Source of the DNA: Alphaproteobacteria bacterium MarineAlpha12_Bin1
Lineage (GTDB): Bacteria > Pseudomonadota > Alphaproteobacteria > UBA6615
Length of the DNA: 64,000 bases
Direction of reading: 5' to 3'
Assembly: GCA_002937505.1 (NCBI GenBank)
Contig: PTJY01000002.1
Coordinates: 124,001 to 188,000 of the forward strand
In this document: in pieces, positions 48,463 through 55,503 of the stretch
Position numbering within the stretch: position 1 is the first letter of the stretch
Layout: each line of letters begins with the position of its first letter
Program-made: the position numbers and the translations under genes
Notes under the pieces: generated by a model
Told to the model about the DNA's origin: nothing
What the model saw: the letters and a program-made list of their open reading frames with translations, nothing else
Database searches by the model: none

Positions 48463-49548
48463 TTATAGATTCATTAGAATTTGGTTCAAAATTTCTTTGG
48501 TTCCGTCATTTCCCCCAACCTCATAAGGAACAAGTTTCTTTTCCTGATATGCTTTACAGACAGCGTTATCTACTAATTTAGCCCCCTCATTAAAAGCTTC
48601 CCCAAACCCCTGATTAGACAACCACTCTAGTAATAAAACTAGAGATAAAATCATGGCAGTGGGGTTAGCTTTACCTCTTCCCGCAATGTCCGGTGCAGTC
48701 CCATGACTGGGCTGAAATACGGCGATTTTATCCCCAATATCTCCAGATGGAGCCATTCCCATGCCACCTATTAATCCTGCGCCAAGATCAGAAAGAATAT
48801 CTCCGAACATATTTTCTGTAACTATAACATCGTAATCCCAAGGCCTTAGCACTAGATTCAGAGCAGCAGCATCAACGTATTGCACTTCAGTTGTAATATT
48901 TGGAAAGAAAACAGATCTTTCCTCAAAAATTTTTCTGAAAAACGCCATTGACCTAAAGACATTTGCTTTGTCTATACAGGTTACTTTTCCTGGATATCCT
49001 AACTTTTTTCTATCTTCCGCAAGACTAAATGCAAAGTCAAAAACTCGTTCTGATGCTTCTCTGGTGATTTCCAATTTATCCTCAGCAAGCTGGTTGTTTT
49101 TAACTTTTCCTTCATTCATATGTGCGAATAGGCCTTCTGTAGATTCTCGAATAATTGTAAAATCAAGGTTTTTGGCGCGAACATCTGATAGAGGAGTAAG
49201 AGCTCCAGGCAGTAACCTAATTGGTCTAACACCGGCATAAAGAGAAAAAATTTTTCTCAATTCTATTTGAGGTATTATCTCTGTGCCACCTGGATACCGA
49301 ACGTTGGGCAAACCCATGGCACCGAGTAATACTCCGTCTGAATTACTTATACACTTAATCACTTCCTCAGAAAGAGCGGTTCCAGTTTGAAGATAAGAAG
49401 TCGCACCCGCATCCATTTGTAATATATCTATTTTTATATTTGATATTCTAGAGATCACCTTCTTCAACACAGACATGGCACAACGCATGACCTCAGGCCC
49501 AATGCCATCCCCAGCTAAAACAACGATACGAGGTTTTCTTTGTGCCAT
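48463..49548 (-). CDS. Isocitrate/isopropylmalate/tartrate dehydrogenase family protein
   Basis: A 361-residue beta-decarboxylating dehydrogenase. It has [15 protein letters not shown], the substrate loop [15 protein letters not shown], the catalytic Lys region [29 protein letters not shown] and [17 protein letters not shown]. The true leuB is at 12.9-14 kb, so this paralogue likely serves another substrate such as tartrate, malate or homoisocitrate. STEGLFAH differs from the LTSGVYFG of LeuB at the discriminating position. Confidence 0.85.
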   Translation of the reverse strand: MAQRKPRIVVLAGDGIGPEVMRCAMSVLKKVISRISNIKIDILQMDAGATSYLQTGTALSEEVIKCISNSDGVLLGAMGLPNVRYPGGTEIIPQIELRKIFSLYAGVRPIRLLPGALTPLSDVRAKNLDFTIIRESTEGLFAHMNEGKVKNNQLAEDKLEITREASERVFDFAFSLAEDRKKLGYPGKVTCIDKANVFRSMAFFRKIFEERSVFFPNITTEVQYVDAAALNLVLRPWDYDVIVTENMFGDILSDLGAGLIGGMGMAPSGDIGDKIAVFQPSHGTAPDIAGRGKANPTAMILSLVLLLEWLSNQGFGEAFNEGAKLVDNAVCKAYQEKKLVPYEVGGNDGTKEILNQILMNL

Positions 49549-49715
49549 ACTTTACTCTTTCCACATTTTTATCATATAGCTTGCCTAATTGAGTTTAATA
49601 TAGGTGCCTCATCTAATTACACCTAAAATGCAAAGAAAAACCATTATATTATTTAGAGAAGGCCCCTGTAAAAGGAGAAAGTTTTAAAAGAGTTTATTTA
49701 TGATTGGAATATTGA

Positions 49716-50534
49716 ATGACAGATAGAATAACTGTTACCCATATTAAAGATGTCAGTATTGAAAGAATGGAAAAAAAAGATGGTTGGGCAATTTCCGAGT
49801 TCCGTTTACCGATTACGGGTGCACAAGGAAGCTCCACAGCTGTTTTTCATTCCATTTTTAGATCTGGTTCAACCCATTCTAAACACTTACATAGTGAATG
49901 TGACGAAATAGCTATTTATCTCAAAGGTAACGGTGTAGTAGGTCAGGGCAACAGTCGTGCAAATGTTACCTCTGGCCATTGTAGGTTAATGCCTCGTGGA
50001 TCAGAACATTTCTTCTACAATGAAACAAAAGATGAGGCCGAAGTAATAGGATTTTACATTGGCGCTTCTTCTGTTCCTAACACAGGTTATAAATTTTGTG
50101 GCGATGCTTCTGCTGAAGATTTAAACTCCCCTCGTGATGGATTAAAAGAAGGTATCCTTATACGAATTGAGCAATCTCTAGTGATAGTTGAACCCAATAA
50201 CCCATGGAGATCAGAGCAGATAAGAGTACCAATAGGAAGCCATAACGGAAGCAAAAACGCATTAATTAATGTTTGTATTTCTGCAGGAATAAAGGGAGAT
50301 AGCTATTATAGTAATAAATGTGAGCAAGTTTATTATGTTTCTAATGGAAATGGATTAATTGGATCCAGGGACTTTCAAAAAGAAGTGAGTAAAGGGACTT
50401 TTGTTTATGTTCCTCGAAGAACTCCACATTGGATAGAAAACCTAGATGAAGAAAACGAACTAGAAATCTATAATGTTCTCACTGGGGCAGGTAGTCTAGA
50501 AGAGGCGAATTTCTTAATATCCAATGAACATTAA
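49716..50534 (+). CDS. Bicupin protein
   Basis: A 272-residue protein with two cupin repeats. Repeat 1 has HSKHLHSECDEIAIYLKGNG and later PRGSEHFFYN. Repeat 2 has KCEQVYYVSNGNGLIG and later VPRRTPHWIENL. Only repeat 1 keeps a convincing His/His/Glu set, so one barrel may be structural. The function is unknown. It is divergent from the dehydrogenase gene and may share a substrate pathway with it. Confidence 0.75.
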   Translation: MTDRITVTHIKDVSIERMEKKDGWAISEFRLPITGAQGSSTAVFHSIFRSGSTHSKHLHSECDEIAIYLKGNGVVGQGNSRANVTSGHCRLMPRGSEHFFYNETKDEAEVIGFYIGASSVPNTGYKFCGDASAEDLNSPRDGLKEGILIRIEQSLVIVEPNNPWRSEQIRVPIGSHNGSKNALINVCISAGIKGDSYYSNKCEQVYYVSNGNGLIGSRDFQKEVSKGTFVYVPRRTPHWIENLDEENELEIYNVLTGAGSLEEANFLISNEH

Positions 50535-50544
50535 GTTCTTTTAC

Positions 50545-50865
50545 CTAATTTCTGAGTTTATGCCAAAATCCGAAAACAACAAGAGCAGCGCCAAATCCTA
50601 TAGGCAGAGTAATAACCGTTGTTATAAGTGGTCGCCAATATAATACGAAGAGTTCTGGGCCTCCTATGATCAATGTCACAGCCACCGTCACTATGGCACC
50701 AATGACTAAGGATATATAGGCTTCACGCTGAGTATCAACCCAAGGAATATCACCCCTAAAGTCTTTATATCTATTTATCAATAGCACTAGAGTACAAATA
50801 AATATTACCGCTAAAGGCAGTGCAAAGAATTGTAATAAAACGCCGCCAATATCATCACTAGTCAT
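50545..50865 (-). CDS. Small membrane protein of unknown function
   Basis: A 106-residue protein with three hydrophobic segments: FFALPLAVIFICTLVLLI, YISLVIGAIVTVAVTLIIGG and LITTVITLPIGFGAALVVFG. A charged loop RYKDFRGDIPWVDTQREA separates the first two. ATG 50865 with CTGGGGG upstream is preferred to a TTG at 50913. No family is recognised. It is convergent with the bicupin gene, and its 5' end faces the tRNA-Sec gene. Confidence 0.6.
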   Translation of the reverse strand: MTSDDIGGVLLQFFALPLAVIFICTLVLLINRYKDFRGDIPWVDTQREAYISLVIGAIVTVAVTLIIGGPELFVLYWRPLITTVITLPIGFGAALVVFGFWHKLRN

Positions 50866-51052
50866 TTTTACCCCCAGATCAGGTAACTTTATCGCAAAAA
50901 TTACTCTACTCAATTAAATTCATTTTACCAAAAAAATATTGTATTCAACAAGCAACTTACTACTCTAAATCAAAAAAGCCAAATTGAACTATAAAAAATT
51001 CTTTCTTGTTAGAGGGCTTGTTTCACAAAGAAAAGAGAAGGAAAATGACCAC

Positions 51053-51148
51053 GGAAGAGAATCGCACCCCGGTGGGGCGCTCGGACTTCAAATCCGGTGA
51101 GGGGCGTCAGACGTGCCTGGTGGGTTCGACTCCCACTCTCTTCCGCCA
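51053..51148 (+). tRNA. selC: tRNA-Sec (anticodon TCA)
   Basis: A 96-nt tRNA including CCA. The eight-bp acceptor stem GGAAGAGA/TCTCTTCC, the discriminator G, the encoded CCA and the long variable arm (GGTGAGGGGCGTCAGACGTGCC) are diagnostic for tRNA(Sec). The anticodon loop is CTTCAAA, with anticodon TCA at 51088-51090 on a 5-bp stem. The T loop is GGTTCGACTCC. It ends 31 bp before selD. Confidence 0.97.
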
Positions 51149-51178
51149 AAATTAATTTCTATAATAATAAAGCTATTC

Positions 51179-53401
51179 ATGCATACTAATTCTGAACCGT
51201 TTCAAAAAGATATCGTTCTGGTCGGTGGCGGCCACAGTCATCTGTACGTATTAAAAAAGTTTGGCATGAAACCACAACCTGGAATGAGAATTACTTTAAT
51301 TTCACGTGACCTAGTAACTCCATATTCAGGAATGGTCCCAGGACTAATAGCGCAAAACTATAAAAAAGATGAAAGCCTCATAGATTTGCGGAAACTTAGC
51401 AATTTCGCAGGCTCAAGGTTTATTCACGCTTCAGCTACGAATCTAGACTTATCAAAAGGATTAATATCTCTCGATGGAAGGCCAGACGTTAGGTTCGACA
51501 TACTGTCACTTGACACTGGCAGTGTCCCTAAATCTTCCGACATAAGCGGAGCTGAAAACGCTTTACCCGTAAAGCCAATCAATCTTTTTTTAAAAGAACA
51601 GGCTAAAATTAATAAAGAAATCACGGATAAACCAGGTGATTATAATATTGTTATCATTGGGGGAGGAGCCGGTGGAGTGGAGTTAGGCTTATCACTAGAT
51701 CAACAATTACGAAGAAGCAATCATTCGTTAATTGAGCGACCAGAAAAATTATCAATCTTTATAATTGAGGGTTTTGGTACATTACTTCCAAACTTCAATA
51801 AAGCTGCTCGAAAAAAAATAATCAATATAATAAACAAACGACGAATTACGGCTATAACAAATTCAAAAATAGATCAAATTAACACTGATACTGTAACTCT
51901 TTCTGATGGAAAAATATTACCTGCTGACAGAACAATTTTGGTTACAAATGCCGAGGCTCCTTCCTGGCTTTCAAATACAGGATTAGCTCTAGATCGAAAC
52001 GGCTTTATTAGAATAGATCAAAATCTACGTTCAGTTTCGCATCCTATGGTTTATGCAACTGGTGATATAGCATCCCTAGAAAACTATGACTTGCCAAAGT
52101 CAGGGGTCTATGCAGTTCGTCAAGGGCCATACTTAGCAGAGAATTTAAGACGAGCAGCTATCGAACGCCCCTTAAAAAAATATAAACCTCAAAAACAAAC
52201 ACTGGCATTAATTACAACCGGGGATGGCGGAGCGATAGCAGCTCGTGGCTCTGTAATGCTGTCAGGAAAATGGGTTTGGCACTGGAAAGACTGGATAGAT
52301 CGTCGGTGGATAGAACAATACCGAGATTTGCCTCAGATGTCGGCCACAAACAAATCAGACAATGAAGATAATATTCTTGAGGAAATGCGCTGTGGCGGTT
52401 GTGGCGCTAAAGTTGCCTCACCAATTCTACATCAAGCATTGGATAGACTACCTGCGCAAACTAAACAGGGGTTGGAACAGGGTCTTGAATCACCGGATGA
52501 CGCTGCTGTAATAATACCACCGTCAGGAAAAGCATTGATTCAAAGCGTTGACCAATTTCGTAGTTTTATTGATGACCCCTATATATTTGCACAAATAGCT
52601 TCTAATCATTGTTTAGGAGACATTTTCGCTATGGGAGCTAAACCACACTCAGCGCTTGCTGCTATATTATTGCCCCATAATAATGAAAATATTATTTCAG
52701 ATGATCTTTATCAGTTATTGTTGGGAGCTACAAAAACCCTTAATGAAGCAGATGCAGTCCTAGCTGGAGGACATACCGGAGAAGGGGCTGAAATGGCATT
52801 TGGGCTAACTGTCAACGGTTACGTCGATCCAGAGAAAATAATGCGCAAAGGGGCTTTAAAGCCTCGAGACTTACTAATTTTAACCAAACCCTTAGGCACC
52901 GGAATACTATTTGCTGGCGACATGCTAGGTAAGTCTCGTGGAGAATGGATAGAACAAGCTATATCATCAATGCAGCGTTCATTAGGACCGCTTGTTCCTA
53001 TATTGCAAAAGTATAGAGTTGAAGCGTGTACTGATGTCACCGGCTTCGGTTTATTAGGGCATTTAGTAGAAATGCTGAATGCCTCCAAAGTAAGTGCCTC
53101 TCTAAATCTTAACTCGCTTCCGCTACTAGAAGGAGTTACAGAACTATCTAGGCAAGGAATTGAGAGTTCACTGAAAGAAGACAACCAAAATGCCATGGCT
53201 GATTACCACAAACCTGCAGTCCACCCCACCTATCCAATATTGTTTGACCCTCAAACCGCTGGAGGACTTTTATTCTCTGTTTCGGAGGACTTCGCTCAGG
53301 AATGTGTTGTTGAGTTGAATAAAACGTCTGCACCTGGTGCAACTATTATTGGTTCTGTCAACGAAATCAGAGGAACCATGCCATCGCTAGTATTTGAGTA
53401 A
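51179..53401 (+). CDS. selD: Fused NADH-dehydrogenase-like flavoprotein and selenide, water dikinase
   Basis: A 740-residue fusion. Residues 1 to about 395 are a pyridine-nucleotide-disulfide (Ndh2-like) flavoprotein with FAD motif LVGGGHSHLYVL, second dinucleotide motif IIGGGAGGVELGLS and YATGDIASLE. Residues 400-740 are SelD, which makes selenophosphate from selenide and ATP. Its catalytic pair is C408 and K411 in CGGCGAKVASP, followed by DDAAVIIP and AGGHTGEGAEM. The active site uses Cys, not Sec. ATG 51179 is chosen; an upstream frame to 51113 runs into the tRNA gene. Confidence 0.94.
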   Translation: MHTNSEPFQKDIVLVGGGHSHLYVLKKFGMKPQPGMRITLISRDLVTPYSGMVPGLIAQNYKKDESLIDLRKLSNFAGSRFIHASATNLDLSKGLISLDGRPDVRFDILSLDTGSVPKSSDISGAENALPVKPINLFLKEQAKINKEITDKPGDYNIVIIGGGAGGVELGLSLDQQLRRSNHSLIERPEKLSIFIIEGFGTLLPNFNKAARKKIINIINKRRITAITNSKIDQINTDTVTLSDGKILPADRTILVTNAEAPSWLSNTGLALDRNGFIRIDQNLRSVSHPMVYATGDIASLENYDLPKSGVYAVRQGPYLAENLRRAAIERPLKKYKPQKQTLALITTGDGGAIAARGSVMLSGKWVWHWKDWIDRRWIEQYRDLPQMSATNKSDNEDNILEEMRCGGCGAKVASPILHQALDRLPAQTKQGLEQGLESPDDAAVIIPPSGKALIQSVDQFRSFIDDPYIFAQIASNHCLGDIFAMGAKPHSALAAILLPHNNENIISDDLYQLLLGATKTLNEADAVLAGGHTGEGAEMAFGLTVNGYVDPEKIMRKGALKPRDLLILTKPLGTGILFAGDMLGKSRGEWIEQAISSMQRSLGPLVPILQKYRVEACTDVTGFGLLGHLVEMLNASKVSASLNLNSLPLLEGVTELSRQGIESSLKEDNQNAMADYHKPAVHPTYPILFDPQTAGGLLFSVSEDFAQECVVELNKTSAPGATIIGSVNEIRGTMPSLVFE

Positions 53402-53430
53402 TCAGTGGCGTAAAAAAAGTATCCTTATCA

Positions 53431-54663
53431 TTAACCATGCTTAGTTCGATGACGCTGATGACTCGGCACCATGGCTGTTACTGACAAGACTTTTAGTGAC
53501 GGTTCGTCGCATTCCATAGCATAATCACGTATAGCCAACAGCACCTTACCCAAGGTCGTTTCACCCCAAAGCCAGTTAGCTACATCAATATCGGTCGATT
53601 TTCTATCGGGACGAGCTATAGCTGCTTCTGTGTAAAAATAGCGCAAGTCATCTGCCATTCTTTTAAATCCGGTGCCTAGACTCTCGCCAACAATAGGTGG
53701 CTGCTGGTTTTCAGGCTCAACCAAAAGATCGGCAATAAATCTAACAATTTCATCTGTTGTCTTTCCCGAAATACCAAACGCTGACCGTTTATAGTTTTTT
53801 ACCGCTTCTTCATACCAAGGCCGCAAAAGGTTAGTCTCTTGTAATAAAGACTGATAGACTAAATCTGCATCATTCAGATCATCCATTGGCGGTGCAAAAT
53901 TAACTGGGCACGCCCAACCCTCTGAGCCTTCATTTTCATTAACGGAGAGCAATTCTGTAAAATCCTCGAGGACAGGGCCTGAATCTCTTTCAAGTAATTC
54001 GAGACAGTGATAAAGAACTTTCCTTTGTAGCTCGGCCTCATTAGGAGCCCCGAACGGTCTACCTAGTTCAAATGGAACTGCTAAAGCCCTTGGTGGTTTC
54101 ATCTTTTCAGTATGAAGTCGAACTAGGCTAATATGTGTGGTTGCTATTCCTTCGTTTTCTAAAATATGTGAGAGCCCGCCAACGGCACGCGTGCATTGAG
54201 GTCAGACTGGCACTAAAAGTACAGCATTTACTCTGTCTTCTTTAAGAAGTCCAGCAAGATCACGCGCAACAGTTTCCATTAAGTGAGGTGGCGTAGCCCC
54301 CATAAATGAATAATGGCGAGAGGCTACGGATCCTATAGCCCCTTCTTCGGCCAACTCATGTAGTCGATCAATGGGAAAAACAGTGTTGAGGTCTTGAAAA
54401 AATCCAGTTCGATCGAAATTGGTGGACAAATGGCTCATTACCAGATCATCCATATCCCATTCATCAGGAATAATTCTATAATCGCCAGCACCCGCAACAA
54501 AGGGAGAATCCTCACTGCGATGCAGACCTGCAGTACTAATTAAAGCAACCCTGCTTTCTTTAAGTGATTTTAAATCAGTCCACGGGGTGGATTCATAAAC
54601 AGGCAATTCTTGATTTATCAAAGCATTTGCCAAATGTTCGGGCATTTCACTTATGTGTACCAT
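53431..54663 (-). CDS. Selenoprotein of the GrdB-like (glycine/sarcosine/betaine reductase B) family, in-frame UGA
   Basis: One 410-residue gene read through TGA at 54202-54204. The frame continues directly past the stop as V-P-V-U-P-Q-C-T-R-A-V-G-G, giving Sec154 and Cys157 in a redox U-x-x-C motif, and joins the downstream open frame without a shift. The N-terminal part contains ALISTAGLHRSEDSPF and VASRHYSFMGAT, and the part after the UGA has ALAVPFELGRPFGAP, all fitting the GrdB/PrdB-like family. The Sec machinery is adjacent and convergent. The reaction is unknown; true glycine reductase partners are absent. Standard gene callers would split it at 54202. Confidence 0.9.
54180..54198 (-). 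promoter_or_regulatory. SECIS-like stem-loop just after the UGA codon
   Basis: Read on the minus strand, CAATG, a 9-nt loop CACGCGTGC, then CGTTG. It is a 5-bp stem (one U-G pair) starting three bases after the UGA, with GC-rich self-complementary loop bases. Bacterial SECIS elements lie inside the coding region right after UGA. This one is closer to the codon than the usual models allow, so a larger fold is possible. Confidence 0.45.
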
Positions 54664-54771
54664 TTTTTCTCCATCACCAATTTAGGGTTTTCTAGCAGGT
54701 GCGCTAATTGCCAACAACAACAAAACTAAAATTATTTCGGCCAGATAGTTTTATTTTTAGTAAATTATATT

Positions 54772-55494
54772 TTAGTAATCACGCATATCATCAGCGGTAG
54801 TGCCAGTACTTGTGTTAAAGGCATATTTAGACCAATTTTTAATTAGCTCACTTTTTTCTGATGATACCGCATTAACGGACGGTCGTAAGGACATTAACTG
54901 AAGCCAAGCATTTAGCAGTACGCATTCTTCAGGCATATAAAAATCCCTGTAATGTTCTAGAACACAAATGCGCTGCAGATGAGGCAAAAAGCTTAAATCA
55001 ACAAGTCCCATCTCTTCTCCAAGCCAATATGGCCCTGAAGAAGTTAAGCCCAAGCCATCATGCTCCATCATTAACAAAGCTTGGGTTAGTTTTTTAGCAT
55101 TAAAATTTTGCGCCTCAATATTCTGTGCCAACATTAATTTATATATATATGGAATAAGTCTTACATTAGAAAAATCAATCCATCTACGGGCTAAAGCCCT
55201 CTTGGCTGGCTCGAGCGGCAACAACGGTTTTTTGGGAAAAACTTCCTCTAAGTACTCGTTAATAATACTTGATTCAATAATGATATTGCTGTCGTGCTTT
55301 AATACTGGAACCTTACCGTATGGAGAAATTTTCTTAAACCAATCTGGCTTCTCTTCAAGATCAATCTCTATAAGCGCAAAGTCGATGTTTTTTTCCAAAA
55401 GCACCATCCTTGTCCTTTGCGCAAAAGGACATGTTGCAGAGCTAATGATCTCAATATCAGACACTAAGCCTTCACCAAATTTATTATCTTTCAA
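54772..55494 (-). CDS. Glutathione S-transferase family protein
   Basis: A 240-residue protein with an N-terminal thioredoxin-fold GST domain: active-site Cys in ATCPFAQRTRMVLLEK, cis-Pro in YGKVPVLK, and glutathione-binding ESSIINEYLEE. The helical C domain includes RWIDFSNVRLIPYIYKLM. The CPFAQR pattern is of the omega/Cys type, which favours thiol transfer or deglutathionylation over conjugation. It lies 108 bp upstream of the selenoprotein gene and 9 bp downstream of a molybdenum-subunit gene, so the four minus-strand genes 59.1-53.4 kb may be one operon. Confidence 0.88.
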   Translation of the reverse strand: MKDNKFGEGLVSDIEIISSATCPFAQRTRMVLLEKNIDFALIEIDLEEKPDWFKKISPYGKVPVLKHDSNIIIESSIINEYLEEVFPKKPLLPLEPAKRALARRWIDFSNVRLIPYIYKLMLAQNIEAQNFNAKKLTQALLMMEHDGLGLTSSGPYWLGEEMGLVDLSFLPHLQRICVLEHYRDFYMPEECVLLNAWLQLMSLRPSVNAVSSEKSELIKNWSKYAFNTSTGTTADDMRDY

Positions 55495-55503
55495 TTATTA
55501 AAT

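Noticed and set aside
48463-49548. A second leuB
   Set aside because: The substrate loop is STEGLFAH rather than the LeuB-type LTSGVYFG, and a proper leuB lies in the leu operon.
51113-51178. N-terminal extension of selD
   Set aside because: It would translate the 3' half of tRNA-Sec; ATG 51179 starts directly before the FAD-binding motif.
53431-54102. A separate 223-residue gene starting with MKPPRALAVPFELG
   Set aside because: It is the C-terminal part of the selenoprotein; its apparent start Met is internal and the frame continues upstream through the UGA without a shift.
54202-54204. TGA as a pseudogene-making nonsense mutation
   Set aside because: Both sides stay in frame with family-like sequence, the codon sits in a U-x-x-C redox motif, and full Sec machinery is next to it.
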